DNA from: Rapana venosa
Lineage: Eukaryota > Mollusca > Gastropoda > Neogastropoda > Muricidae
DNA length: 64,000 nucleotides
Direction: 5' to 3'
Assembly: GCA_028751875.1 (NCBI GenBank)
Contig: CM054167.1
Coordinates: forward strand, 20,917,123-20,981,122
Shown here: piece by piece, positions 1 to 10,776 of the stretch
How positions within the stretch are numbered: the first letter of the stretch is position 1
Layout: every line of letters begins with the position of its first letter
The notes under the pieces: generated by a model
Seen by the model: the letters and a program-made list of their open reading frames with translations, nothing else
Database searches by the model: none
What the model was told of the DNA's origin: nothing
Program-made: the position numbers and the translations under genes

Positions 1-895
1 CGGCCTTAGGCCACAGAGTGGGCAAAAACCGGATAACATACACAATACCAAGCTCACTTTCAGTCAAAGAAATAATGAAAACAATGCACAAATGCATAAA
101 AATACATATGTATCAAACACAATTCACTATTTTGATCTAAGTGTACCTTCCTTATGTCTGGAAAAAATCAATATGCATATAGTTTCTCAAAATCTTAACA
201 AAACGATAACCGTATCTCTCTCTCTCTCTCTCTCTCTCTAGCCACACACACACACACACCACTTGTACCCCCATTCTATGTACAACTTAAACAATTTTTT
301 AAAATATATATATATATAAATAAATAAATAAATAAATAAATATATATGGTAACAACTATAAAAAAATACATGACTGTTAGAACAATATAGGATAATAAAA
401 TTACAGTTTCATCATTGGAAAACAGCAAGAAACAATCACATAACCATTATTGAGTGTGATAAGTGTAACAGTTACATGGTGACAGCAGAGGATTGTGAAG
501 AGAGAAGATCAAGAAACAGAAAGATTGAAAAGTTTAGTAAATTTTGCAAGAAAAGATCTTATGAGTGCTTTTTTTTTTTTTTTGGAAAGTGGAGAAAGAT
601 TCGATCAGGCAAAAATTAGAAGGGAGAGAGAGAGAGTTCCGTATCTCAAGGGTACTAGAGGAAAAGTGCCTATCACCAAAAGTTACTGTTCTGACTCTTG
701 GATGTGATAGTAGACGAGAGTCTGAGGAAGAGTAGAGATTTCTAGAGGGATTATAGACAGTGAGAAGGTTGTGCATTTAGGCAGGGCAAGAACCTGTGAA
801 AATGTTGGAACATAATGTGGCAATCTTGTATTTAATAATCAGAACTTTCTCATTATATTAAATATATATATAAATATATATATATAAATATATAT

Positions 896-982
<87 letters not shown>

Positions 983-1860
983 CATAAAACAAATAACAAA
1001 AAGAAAGTGTCAACAGGCATTTACAAAATACAGGTCAAGAAATAATAATAATAATAATAATAACAACAAAATCAACCATGAAGCCTTTTTTTTCCAGTAA
1101 TGGCAATGAACTCGTGCATACGCATGCATGTCTTTTCTATAATCCATCCACACCTAGCATAAACCCACCAGCAGACAATCCCTATATACAACTCAACATA
1201 TATCATCTTCCACGACTACACTACTGCATAACATCCAAAGCTAAAGCAGTTAATCACTTAACGTTCTTCAACTAACAAGAAAGTTTTGCTTAGCTGTGTT
1301 AATCTTACTTCTTAACCAGTAAACATTATACCCTCTCCACCCATACCACCCCTAAGCTTCTTTTTTTTTCTTTCAATGTTCTCTAATCAAGAAAATGCGA
1401 TCAAGCTCTCTGAATCTATCTACTGCAGTAGCAAAATACCAATCCTTCTCCCTGCCCCCTTATCAAGTCACGATGCTGGGAAGCTGAAAATATTTTACTA
1501 CAGATGGCACAACACAAAAAGAAAGAAAACACTGAACAAGTTAAACCTGTAGGACTCCTTGAACACGAACGGACAACTTGGGGGGGGGAACAGAATGACA
1601 ACATTTACCAAACTGCATACACACGGGGACTGGATGTAAAAAAACAACAACCCACATAAGTGTTTATTTCATTATCCTCAATATAAAAGTTGGTTGGTTT
1701 TTTTTAATGGAATTGTTTTGGCAAAATTCTATAAACTATACTGTCTTATCAAGCAAGAAAAAGTTTGAATTTTCTTATAAAATGTCTATCAAGAAAACTA
1801 TGGGGACATGATATAGAAGCACTACAATCTCCATCCTTAGAAGGGGAGTAGGGGTATGGG
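1..1860. other. Non-coding AT-rich stretch with small microsatellites
   Basis: No supportable gene is visible. The stretch holds a TC run followed by a CA run (about 212-259), TA and TAAA runs (300-346), a TA run passing into a long GT run (857-979, with one GGT interruption) and an AAT run (about 1039-1062). The short open frames have no splice-bordered coding look. It probably lies inside or beyond the minus-strand ODF2 gene, but no exon was identified here. Confidence 0.6.
1585..1690 (+). mobile_element. SINE 3' fragment
   Basis: The sequence around CTGCATACACACGGGGACTGG, an A-rich stretch and AAGTGTTTATTT matches, with substitutions, the same landmarks at about 54667-54760 and 60650-60730. 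The shared order marks an interspersed repeat 3' part. The head of this copy is missing. Confidence 0.5.
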
Positions 1861-1868
1861 GGTGGGGG

Positions 1869-1950
1869 CAAGCCAAGTGGTTAGTGCGTTAACTTTGTCC
1901 TCTGACAGTTCCTGAGGGCCAAGGTTTAAGTCTTCACTGAGCTGTCTGTT
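1869..1950 (+). mobile_element. tRNA-like SINE head (fragment)
   Basis: The sequence AGTGGTTAGTGCGTT resembles an A box, and AAGGTTTAAGTCTTC, about 50 bp later, resembles a degenerate B box. That spacing is typical of tRNA-derived SINE heads. It lacks the mature tRNA fold and is not a tRNA gene. Confidence 0.4.
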
Positions 1951-2020
1951 AAAAGCACTTTTTTCCCCCACAGTCAACATTGCTACTTTTTAAAAGAAAT
2001 TTGTTTTTAAAAAGTTTATT

Positions 2021-2417
2021 CCTTGGCTAGAGCTCTGAGGTTCATCAGTGGTGAGAGTTTTTTTTACCCACCATTAAGGTAGCCACATTCTGACTTCGGG
2101 GGTGATGTCTAAACACGACACCAGTGTGCGTGCATCTTTGTGTGTGCATAAATTTGTCATCCGATCCCACTGGCACAAAAAAAGCCTACTCTCCAGAAAG
2201 CTGGAATGGGTCTGAACATGTGCACAAGACATTCTGCATGCGTTTGCACATGGGACTTCAGTTCATAGTCTCATCCGAAGGGCTTTCGGGGAAGTGGAGT
2301 CGGCACTGATGTTAACTCCTAGGGAAAAATCCCCTTGAATGAGTGCCTGGTGGTGGCTCAAACCTGCGCCATCAGATCACCAGCGCATCGCTCTAACCAC
2401 TAGGCTACCATGCCCCC
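2021..2417 (-). mobile_element. SINE, near full-length, antisense
   Basis: This copy shows nearly the whole family consensus in antisense. It starts with CCTTGGCTAGAGCTCTGAGG. Next come GGTAGCCACATTCTGACTT, the middle block around GTCATCCGATCCCACTGGC, and TTCATAGTCTCATCCGAAGG. It ends in a tRNA-like head (CTCTAACCACTAGGCTACC). Related copies with the same block order occur at 8567, 11498, 13804, 15038, 19051 and 35420, so it is an interspersed family and not a gene. Confidence 0.85.
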
Positions 2418-2710
2418 AACATTGATACCGACACTGGTCCCCTGCAAGTCCTCAGAATGAGACTGTAATCTGAGGTCCTGTGTGTGGATGCATGCACTGC
2501 ATGTTGCTTACAAGGTTTTTTTTTTAATCCAGCTATCTTTTGGAGAAGTGTTGGCCAAGATATGGTCGGCTGCATGGATGACACAAAAATATACCCAGCA
2601 TGCAAACTGTAACATGAACTCCGCCAGGTTCAACTTGCCCCAAAACACACAGCCTAAAAAATTCAGCAGAGTGCCTCAAACCACTTCTCAAGGAGCTGAG
2701 AGAAAAGCTG

Positions 2711-2811
2711 TCGTCCCGGAAGTCAGAATATGGCTACCTTAGCGGTGGGCAAAAACGGTCACATCCCCAAAATCTGACTGTTGGTGAACCTCGCAGTTCT
2801 AGCTGAGGAAT
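2711..2811 (+). mobile_element. SINE 3' end, sense
   Basis: The blocks CCGGAAGTCAGAATATGGCT, ACCTTAGCGGTGGG and TTCTAGCTGAGGAA are the sense version of the 3' part of the SINE at 2021-2417. The 5' part is missing, as expected for a truncated copy. Confidence 0.75.
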
Positions 2812-3506
2812 GAAAAAACCAAAAAAAACCCCAGAGAAGTCAAGTGAAGTGAAGAGCTTCCAAATGCAGACAATTAATGAAAAGGTTTTCCCCTGCTCCT
2901 CAGTACAGGCTAAGAAAAGTACAAAGCACAGACAGTAAAAGCATTCAAGTTATCTCCAAGAGTTCAGTTTTTGAATAAATGTCAAATCTAGAATCCTACA
3001 AGGAAGCGGAAATGTTTACCTCTGGGCATTATTGTCTGTGCTGCAAAGCATGTTTGGAGATGTTAGATACAAACATGTTCACAATATCAAAGTAATGTGA
3101 GATCAAATATTAACATGGTGAAACAATTCTGCTTCCGGATATTGTTTCAACTGAAAGGAATCGAATAACAAAAACAACAGGAATTGGGGAGAGAAACAAA
3201 ATCACATTGCAAAACAGACTTGGTCATTTGGTGACTTGTATCACCGACACCTGTGAAATCATTCACTTGTCAGACATTCAATATCAGACCTGCCTACCCC
3301 AGCAATGAAAAAAAACCTATTTGAACGGGCCAAAAATAGTATTTTGACAACAAAAATAGCGTTCACAATCTTTCGTTCTCTTGATGTATACCTATAATCA
3401 TTGTTTTTTTGGTGGTTCCAATTATGGCTTTGGTTCTTTTGCAACGCTCTGCTTTTATGAAGAAGAATGTGTTTTCAGAAAACTTTCCATCTTCAACATG
3501 TATTTT
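2812..3506. other. Non-coding stretch, nothing recognised
   Basis: Plain AT-rich sequence. No repeat, splice-bordered coding stretch or RNA gene could be recognised on either strand. Confidence 0.6.
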
Positions 3507-3571
3507 AGTGAGTGAGTGAGTGAGTGAGTGAGTGAGTGAGCGATTGTGAGTGAGTGTGTGTGAGTGAGTGA

Positions 3572-3646
<75 letters not shown>

Positions 3647-3663
3647 TGTGTGCGTGTGTGTGT
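3507..3663. repeat. (GTGA)n then (GT)n compound microsatellite
   Basis: A run of GTGA tetranucleotides passes through mixed GTGA/GT into about 70 bp of almost pure GT. It is followed by four AAGTC units (about 3668-3687). The long Cys-Val frames over it are products of the dinucleotide repeat. Confidence 0.95.
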
Positions 3664-3689
3664 GATGTCAAGTCAAGTCAAGTCAAACT

Positions 3690-4485
3690 TTTATTTTCAG
3701 ATGGTTCATTGAATAAGCAGTGCATTTGCTTTTTTTTTTTTTATCAAGCCATCTATCTAAAGAAAAAAAAGAGAAAAAAAAATAATATGTATGCAGACAG
3801 AATAAAAAACCTTATCAATGATAAACCATACAAATCAAACAAGAGAAGACAATAAATTATATTCATACATGGAATTAAAAACAAAAACAAAAAAATCCTG
3901 AACAATATTAAACCATACAATTCAAATAATTTTAAAAAATCTTGAAAATATATCCACCATAATACAAACAAACAAGCAACAAAGAAAAACCAAACCAAAA
4001 TAAAGAAGACAAAAATTTTTTTTAACAGATACACCAACTGCTCCCCAACCCCCCCCCCCCCCCCCCCCCCCCCCCTTCCCCCCCCTCCCCACACACACAC
4101 ATACACACGAAAACCTTCAACCATACATACAACTGAATAAAATAAAACAAACAAAAAAAGATAAACCAACAAGCACAACCACAACAAGCAAATAAACAAA
4201 GCAAATAAACAAACAAACACAAACATACATGCACAACAACAACAGCGGCAATAACAAGCACAAAACAAAAATAACAGCCCAAACAAATAAAGAATAATAT
4301 AGAACTAACAAATGACAACAAAAGAGTCCAAAATACCCCCTCCCCCTCCCCAAGAAAACCACCCTAAAATAAAGGAAAACCCAAAACAAACAAACACAAA
4401 GCAAAATAAACCAAAACTCCATCCCCACCACCACCACCACCAATAACAACAACAACCAATTGGATATAAAGTAAACAGAGGAAAC
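3690..4485. other. A/C-rich low-complexity stretch with poly-C run
   Basis: The stretch is built of A-rich, CAA- and CAAA-rich sequence. A pure C run of about 27 lies at 4049-4075, followed by further short C runs. A CCA run (4424-4442) and an AAC run follow. No coding signal is supportable. Confidence 0.7.
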
Positions 4486-4489
4486 TGGT

Positions 4490-4678
<189 letters not shown>

Positions 4679-4949
4679 ATACTAGGGAGAAACACAGAAA
4701 ATGACGAGAAAGGGGGTGGAGTGGGGAAATGAAATAAAAACAGATTGGTAGACTATCTGACAAAGATTGGCAAAGGGAGGGACAGTGAAAGAGAAAGATG
4801 ACAGATGAGAAAAACAAGCACTCCTAATGGAGAGAGGGTGTTGAAATCAAAACACCCCCCCACAACAACAAAAAATTTATTTTTTTTTAAAAAGGAGAAA
4901 AATGTGTTAATGAATTAAGACAAAATCATGCACAGTCTGCCAAACAGAA

Positions 4950-4980
4950 GTGACAGAGAAAGAGAGAGAGAGAGAGCGAG

Positions 4981-5023
<43 letters not shown>

Positions 5024-5106
5024 CAGAGAAAGAGAGAGAGAGAGTGTGTGTGTGTGTGTGCGTGCGCGCGTGTGTGTGTGTGTGCGTGCGCGCGTGTGCA
5101 TGCGTG

Positions 5107-5137
<31 letters not shown>

Positions 5138-5207
5138 AAGAGAGTGCATGTAGAGAGAGAGAGGGAGGGAGAGAGAGAGAGAGGGATGGAGAGAGAGAGA
5201 GAGAGAC

Positions 5208-5240
<33 letters not shown>

Positions 5241-5345
5241 GAGAGTGTGTGTGTGTGTGTGTGTATGTGCATGCGTGCATGTGTGTGTGTGTGAGAGAGA
5301 AAGAGAGTGCATGTAGAGAGAGAGAGAGAGAGAGGGAGGGAGGGA
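4950..5345. repeat. GA/GT compound array with internal ~175-bp duplication
   Basis: GA tracts alternate with GT tracts. The block of GT, GCATGCGTGCATG, GT, GA, then GTGCATGTAGAGAG occurs twice (about 5095-5165 and 5268-5330). The array has therefore grown by duplicating a larger block as well as by dinucleotide slippage. Confidence 0.85.
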
Positions 5346-5624
5346 GGGGAGGGGCTGCAGGGGGAAGGAAGCTGGCAGGCCTGCTATATAAACATCGCTT
5401 TGTCAGGGCCACAACAGTTGCTGTAGGGTTTCTAGTGATAAAAAGGGGGACCCCTTGCACTCTGACCCCACTCATAGATGTGAAAGTCCCCCACCCCCAC
5501 CCCCTCTTCCTGCTAACCCTCTTCACCCTTGTCTACAGCAGAGCCTTGTATACAGAGCTGATGGGACCATCCCTTTCTTGAAATCCATATTCATGGTTGA
5601 TATTTTCCACTTTCCCGTAGTTTC

Positions 5625-5658
<34 letters not shown>

Positions 5659-6040
5659 TCATAATCATATTTTTATCAGTAAATTTGTATTTTCGTATTT
5701 GGGATTTTTAAAAAAATCGTAAAAATACGATAAAATTGTTCGGGAAGGCAGGTCTGCAACATTCAAAAATGAATGCAACATTTTTTTTTTCCAACAGATC
5801 TTCATTTTCAGTTATCCCTGAATGGGGAAATGAATCAACCAATGTTTTGACACAGATCTGAAAAAGTTCTCAATGAATGATTTACCTAGTATTTTTTATT
5901 TCCTACCTTGGTAAAATTTCACACTGAAACTCAACCCTTCAAAAATTTCATGATGATCTGATAGTTACTAAGGACAAAGCAGGTGCTGCTTTCTTAACAC
6001 CGGCCCTTAAAACAGAGAAAACACGCCACGCCACCGGTAT
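5346..6040. other. Non-coding stretch; short GT run
   Basis: A GC-richer patch (5346-5590) contains a TATATAAA string at about 5384, a TATA-box look-alike with no downstream exon that I can support. A GT run lies at about 5625-5655. The rest is ordinary AT-rich sequence. Confidence 0.5.
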
Positions 6041-6044
6041 CCTT

Positions 6045-6830
6045 TCTATGTATACTGCACAGCTCTTTGCAATGTAAACGATTCTTATTACTTTCTTACA
6101 TCTTCCAGAAATAATACAAGAGCTGTATTATGTGTGCTCTTTGCAATGTTCTGATTATTTTCTCACTTTTCCAAAAGTAATACAAGAATTGTATGATGTG
6201 TGCTCTTTGCAATGTTCTGATATTTTTCTCACTTTTCAAAAAAATAATACAACTGTATGGTGTGTGCTCTTTGCAATGTTCTGATTATTTTCTCACTTTT
6301 CCAAAAATAATACAAGGACTGGATGACGTGTGCTCTTTGCAATGTTCTGATTATTTTCTCACTTTTCTCCAAGAAATAATACAAGAACTGGATGATGTGC
6401 ACTCTTTGCAATGTCCTGATTATTTTCTCACTTTTCTCCAGAAATAATACAAGAACTGTATGATGTGTGCTCTTTGCAATGTGAACGATTCTGATAACTT
6501 TCTTACATCCTCCAGAAATAATACAAGAACTGTATGATGTGTGCTCTTTGCAATGTAAACGATTCTGATTCCTTTCTTACATCGTCCAGAAATAATATAA
6601 GAACTGTATGATGTGTGCTCTTTGCAGTGTCCTGATTATTTTATCACTTTTCTCCAGAAATAATACAAGAACTGTATGATGTGTGCTCTTTGCAATGTTC
6701 TGATTATTTTCTCCCTTTTCTCCAGAAACAATACACGAGCTGGATGATGTGCGCTCTTTGCAGCATACTCTGATTCTGCTTGCTTTCTTACCGTTTCCCA
6801 GACACGATACAAGAACTGCATCCCGTGTGG
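6045..6830. repeat. ~67-bp tandem repeat array, about 11 units
   Basis: Unit starts marked by AATAATACAAG-like strings recur near 6110, 6177, 6245, 6306, 6376, 6443, 6516, 6593, 6659, 6726 and 6803, so units are about 61-77 bp. There are two sub-types. One carries GTTCTGATTATTTTCTCAC, the other GTAAACGATTCTGATAAC. Read on the minus strand, each unit resembles the end of the candidate exon at 6792-6927 plus its donor region, which suggests that junction was the founder. On the plus strand each unit has a pyrimidine tract ending in CAG, a look-alike acceptor. Confidence 0.9.
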
Positions 6831-6927
6831 ATCCTAAGTCTGCGTTTTTCTCCCTCTCTAAGTACAACGCTGCGTTACCATCAGCCAAAACCTTGGGCTC
6901 CACCACTAGGCTTTCCTTCACTGAATC
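6792..6927 (-). CDS. Candidate internal exon, unknown gene
   Basis: On the minus strand this stretch is open for 45 codons, has coding-like composition (VVEPKVLADGNAALYLERE) and ends at a good donor (CG|GTAAGA). The acceptor side (GATGTAG|GATTC) has a weak pyrimidine tract. I do not recognise the peptide. It lies downstream of ODF2 exon 8321-8487, but its phase does not fit a direct join, because a phase-2 join makes an immediate stop. At least one exon would have to lie between, or it belongs to another transcript. Its 3' end is the probable founder of the tandem array at 6045-6830. Confidence 0.35.
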
Positions 6928-6974
6928 CTACATCACTCTTTATCACACAGCAGCTTATATAAGCATGCTGGAGG

Positions 6975-7100
6975 AGATGAAGGGGGGGAGGGTGAGATGG
7001 GGAGGGGGGGTGGGAGTGGGGGGGAGGGGGAAGGGGGGGGGGGGGGGGGGGGGGAGGGGGGGGAGGGGGTGTGATGGGGGTTGGAGGGGGGAGGGTGGAA
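6975..7100. repeat. G-rich low-complexity tract
   Basis: Runs of 4 to more than 20 G are separated by single A or T. It has many possible G-quadruplex arrangements on the plus strand. Proline- or glycine-rich frames over it are not genes. Confidence 0.9.
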
Positions 7101-7444
7101 GTGTTGTTTGCTTTCATTCTTTTCTTTATTTGTTATTCATTTTTTCTTTATTTTATTCTTTTCTTATTTTCATTATTTGTCATTGGTTGTATGTATGACT
7201 GTGTAAGATTAGGTCGAATGCATGCGCTTTGATTTGTCTTTGCAAGATATAGCGCTATATAAGTTCCATTTATTTTATTTTATTTTTTTTTCTTTCAACT
7301 GCCTTTCAGAAAACCCCAAAACAACAACCGACATGCGATAAACGAGTTGCAGCCATAACAACCAAAAAAAACACAAAACACAAAAATTCAGAATGGAAGC
7401 CCCAAAAACCGGCTTAAAAAAAAACCCGATGCTTCTTCTTCCTC

Positions 7445-7675
7445 TCACTGAGATCTGTCCAGGGTGTTGTTGCGAGGAAAAGGAGGATGAGGAGGAGGAG
7501 GAGGAGGAGGAGGAGGGCTGGCAGCATCTCCAGCCTGAGCCAGATGCTTGACGTTCACGCCCACATCCACGTCCAGCTCCTCCAGTTCCTCCCGGGACAG
7601 AGGAGGCCCCGTGGTGTAGGTGAACCTAGCGGACACACTCTCGCAGGTCACCTGGTCACCAGCAGCAGCCGCCTC
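7445..7675 (-). CDS. Candidate terminal exon, Pro-rich tail
   Basis: The minus strand reads open from a possible acceptor (GGGCTAG|GAGGCG) to a stop at the low end, 76 codons. The peptide begins EAAAAGDQVTCESV, continues LSREELEELDVDVG and ends in a run of nine prolines encoded by the GGA repeat at 7484-7515. Its position 3' of the ODF2 exons would suit an alternative last exon. The start faintly resembles a D-G-A-A-A-A-K-Q-V stretch in vertebrate ODF2. However, the join with exon 8321-8487 is out of phase and the acceptor is weak. It could also be a chance frame. Confidence 0.3.
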   Translation of the reverse strand, partial: EAAAAGDQVTCESVSARFTYTTGPPLSREELEELDVDVGVNVKHLAQAGDAASPPPPPPPPPHPPFPRNNTLDRSQ

Positions 7676-7689
7676 CTAGCCCTTGTCAT

Positions 7690-8165
7690 TGTTTTTGGGG
7701 GGTCATCTTTCTCTTTTGCCTGTTGCTGCTGTTTCTGTTAGGTTTCTTTAGTCCTGCGTTGGGATGTTCTTGTCCACTTAAAACGTGTTTTTGAATCGAG
7801 GTTGTTGGTGGTTGGTGGTGGTGGTGTTTTTGGTGGTGGTGGTGGTGGTGGCATGGTGGTGGTGGCATGGTGGTGGTGGCGGTGGTGGTGGTGGTTTTTT
7901 CTGTTTAGTTTGGTTGGGGTTTTTTGTTGTTTGTTTGTTTGTTTGAGTGTGTGTTTGTTTTATGTTTTATTTGTTCTTTGTTTGGTTGAGGTGTTTGGTT
8001 TTTGTTGTTGGTTGTTTGGGTTTTTTGGGGGGGGTTGGGGGGTGGAGGGTTGATTACAGTATGGACAGTGCGATGTATAAATGTGTTATGTGTGAGAGAG
8101 AGACAGAGACAGAGACATATAGACAGACAGACACAGAGAGAGCTATTTACACTTTGTAATGTTCC
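7690..8165. repeat. GGT trinucleotide and G/T-rich tract
   Basis: GGT units dominate 7800-7900, followed by TTG/TTTG-rich sequence and G runs near 8028-8050. A GACA/GA patch follows (8090-8145). No gene is supportable. Confidence 0.85.
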
Positions 8166-8184
8166 CCAAAACTGTCTCAATCTG

Positions 8185-8187
<3 letters not shown>

Positions 8188-8241
<54 letters not shown>
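8188..8241. repeat. Poly-C run of about 54
   Basis: An uninterrupted C homopolymer lies about 80 bp beyond the donor of the ODF2 exon at 8321-8487. On the transcribed (minus) strand of that gene it is poly-G in the intron. Its true length is uncertain, as always for long homopolymers. Confidence 0.95.
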
Positions 8242-8243
<2 letters not shown>

Positions 8244-8320
8244 AAAAAAAAACACCCAGCCTTCAAAAACACCCTTCAGGTGGCAATACCCCCACACACC
8301 ACACACCACTCCTTCCTTAC

Positions 8321-8487
8321 TTGGTAATGTCCACAGACTTTCGCAGCATGTAGTTTTCGTGCTCGCGCTCGCTCAGCTCCGACTCGATGGTCTTGAGCGT
8401 GGCCTCCTGCTTCTCGATGGTGCGATGGGACGTGTCCAGCATCTGCTCCCGGGCGTCCAGCTCGTGCAGCGCCCTCTGCAGCTCCAC
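8321..8487 (-). CDS. ODF2: ODF2/cenexin, fourth coding exon (coiled coil)
   Basis: This encodes 55 codons plus two bases, from VELQRALHELDAREQMLD to LSEREHENYMLRKSVDIT. The heptad-like spacing of L, I and charged residues indicates a coiled coil. The acceptor is TTTTGCCACCAG|GTGG and the donor is ACCAA|GTAAGG. The preceding exon ends in phase 0, so the join is in frame. In vertebrate ODF2 the corresponding stretch follows ...LKSE and carries ETEHENTVLR, matched here by EREHENYMLR. ODF2 is a coiled-coil protein of sperm outer dense fibres, and as cenexin of the mother-centriole distal and subdistal appendages. The exon ends in phase 2 and the next exon was not found. Confidence 0.88.
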
Positions 8488-8566
8488 CTGGTGGCAAAAC
8501 ACGTTTCCAAGCTCATCTCCCCCCGGATCCAACCAACAAACTATTCAAGACAGTAAGGAGGAGGGA

Positions 8567-8662
8567 GGGTGGCAGGACGGTTAAGGCGTTCGTTCGCCTG
8601 CCGACAAGGTTAAAAAAAATCGTGCGGTTCTGGGGTTCGATTCCCAGCCTCGCCAGTTTGAC

Positions 8663-8706
<44 letters not shown>

Positions 8707-8984
8707 AGAGAGAGGGGAGAGAGAGAGAGAGAGAGAGAGAGAAAATCGAACTGAATCATCAAAGTCCTTTCAGATGAGACTATAAACCAAGGACCTGTAT
8801 GTGAACGCATGGAGAACATCTTGCGCACATGTTAAAAACCTGTTCTGCCTTTCGGAGGAGTCAGCCATTGTGTACCGGTAGGAACGGATGACAGAAAAGA
8901 AAAACAAACAATCCCAGCACGCACACAGGTGTCGCGTTTAGAGACCATCCCCCAAAGTCAGAATGTGGCTACCTAAATGATGGG
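8567..8984 (+). mobile_element. SINE, sense, full-length, with internal GA expansion
   Basis: The tRNA-like head has GACGGTTAAGGCGTTCG (A-box side) and GGGGTTCGATTCCCAGC (B box). The body follows with CCTTTCAGATGAGACTATAA, AACATCTTGCGCACATG, TCAGCCATTGTGTACCGGTA and AGTCAGAATGTGGCTACCT. A GA tract of about 80 bp (8664-8742) interrupts it between head and body. It lies in the ODF2 intron, antisense to the gene. Confidence 0.88.
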
Positions 8985-9057
8985 AGAGAGAAAGAGAAAA
9001 AAAACGAAAAAAAACAGTGGCAACTTTCAAGAGAATGACTTAGTATCAAGGGGGTAA

Positions 9058-9196
9058 AACCCCTTGAATGGGCATCTCAGCGGTAGCCTGCACCTGGGCT
9101 GTTTATTTATTTGTTTGTTTAGTTGTTTGTTTATTTATTCTTTCATTACGTCAAATCGTGAGTGAAACACTCTAACCACTAGACTACCTAATCCCC
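9058..9196 (-). mobile_element. SINE head fragment, antisense
   Basis: CCCCTTGAATGGGCATCTCAG and CTCTAACCACTAGACTACC match the head side of the SINE family seen at 2021-2417. A TTTA/TTTG-rich insertion (9097-9140) splits it. Only the head part is present. Confidence 0.75.
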
Positions 9197-9273
9197 TCTA
9201 GCAAAAAAAAACCCACGAAACAACAACAACAACAACAACAAGAACAAAAGAAGGGCAGACGTCGAAACCTCAC

Positions 9274-9420
9274 CTCATTTTTCAGGGAGCCCACATGGTT
9301 CATGAGCTTGTCGATTTTGTTTTCGTACTGCCTCATCTGTCCGTGCACGGCGTCCTCCTCCTCTGTGGACAGTTCTCCATGGTCTGCCGACGACGGCATC
9401 ACCAGTCTGCGCGTGGGGCT
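9274..9420 (-). CDS. ODF2: ODF2/cenexin, third coding exon
   Basis: This is exactly 49 codons, phase 0 at both ends, between CCATGCTCAG|AGCC and AATGAG|GTGAGG. The peptide contains GELSTEEEDAVHGQMRQYE and KIDKLMNHVGSLKNE. These align without gaps to the vertebrate ODF2 stretches that I recall as LSTEDDDSGHCKMNRYD and KKIDSLMNAVGCLKSE. This is the strongest identification in the window. The exon encodes the acidic linker and the start of the long coiled coil. A GA-rich array of about 500 bp lies directly upstream in the intron, from 45 bp beyond the acceptor. Confidence 0.93.
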
Positions 9421-9464
9421 CTGAGCATGGCAAGGAAATCGGTCCGTGGGTCCGTTAGGACATA

Positions 9465-9498
9465 CGAGAAAGAAAGAAAGGATGAAAGAGAGAAAGAA

Positions 9499-9574
<76 letters not shown>

Positions 9575-9667
9575 AAAGAGAGAGGGGAAAAGAGAGAGAG
9601 AGAGAGAGAGAGAAAGGAGAGAGAGAGGGAGAGAGAGAGGAGAGAGAAGAGAAGAGAAAGAGAGAGA

Positions 9668-9700
<33 letters not shown>

Positions 9701-9990
9701 GAGAAGAAAAGAAAGAGGGGAGAGAGAGAGAGAGAGAAACAGACAGACAAACAGACACAGAGACAGAGACAGGACATACAAAAGAAACAAAGGAAGAAAG
9801 AAAGAGAGGAAAGAGAGAAAGAAAGAGAGAGAGAAAGGAGAGAGAGAGAGAGAGAGAGAGGGAGAAGAGAGAGAGAGAAGAGAGAGAAGAGAGAGAGAGA
9901 GAGAAGAAAGAAACAGACAGACAGACAGACAAACAGACAGAGACTGATAGACACTGAGACAGACTAACAGACTGACAGACAGAAGACAGT
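9465..9990. repeat. Imperfect (GA)n array ending in (GACA)n
   Basis: About 450 bp of GA with AAAG, GGGG and TGA interruptions, and ACAGACAG blocks near 9740-9775 and 9910-9985. The long Arg/Glu and Ser/Leu frames covering it are repeat artefacts. Confidence 0.95.
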
Positions 9991-10276
9991 CTTCTTTTTA
10001 ATGGGTTTTTCCACTAAAAAGTTGAATTCAATTAACGAAACGGAAAGAAAATTCTTCCCACATAATAAAAAATTGAGGACACCATCATCTTCCTAACACT
10101 CGTGGTTTTCATACAGACCATATAATTACGTAGCGTACAGTTTGCATGCACAAAATGACACTGGCATTGACAGTAGTTTACACATCTTTGAAGCAACAAC
10201 AAACAAAACAAAACAAAACCAGTTACAAAGCAAGTTACCCAAAGATCAAAGCTCCATGTGACAAAATCCAAGTAAG

Positions 10277-10424
10277 ACACAGAGAGAGAGACAGACAGAG
10301 GCAGAGACAGAGAGACAAAGGGAGACAGAGGGGGAGAGACAGACAGACACAGAGACAAGAGAAGAGAGAGAAAGTGTGGTGTGTGTTGTGTGTGGTGTGT
10401 GTGTGTGTGTGTGTGTGTGTTGTG

Positions 10425-10455
<31 letters not shown>

Positions 10456-10480
10456 TGTGTGTGTGAGTGAGTGTGTGTTG
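10277..10480. repeat. (GACA)n/(GA)n then (GT)n
   Basis: A purine-rich GACA/GA stretch to about 10373 passes into GT interrupted by TTG and GGT, ending with GTGAGTGA. Confidence 0.95.
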
Positions 10481-10576
10481 TTATCATTATTATCATTCTT
10501 TTATTTCAAGGATAATGGAATAAGCACTCATGTGCTTTTTTCCATCCAGTCCCTGTGTGTATGCAGTTTTGTCAAT

Positions 10577-10661
10577 TTTGTCGTCCGTTCCCAATGGCAC
10601 ACAATGGCCTACTCTTCCGAAAAGCAGAACGGGTTTTAATGTGTGCGCAAGATGTTCTCTG
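10577..10661 (-). mobile_element. SINE middle fragment, antisense, running into GT
   Basis: GTCGTCCGTTCCCAATGGC, CACAATGGCCTACTCTTCCG and GTGCGCAAGATGTTC match the middle of the SINE at 2021-2417. The copy stops at the point where the family reads GTTCTGCATGTG, and a GT microsatellite begins there. Confidence 0.75.
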
Positions 10662-10683
10662 TGTGTGTGTGTGTGTGTGTGTG

Positions 10684-10718
<35 letters not shown>

Positions 10719-10738
10719 GTGTGTGTGTGGTGTGTGAT

Positions 10739-10776
<38 letters not shown>

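Noticed and set aside
5384..5391. TATA box (TATATAAA)
   Set aside because: No exon with a start codon and donor could be found on either side. Such strings are common in this AT-rich sequence.
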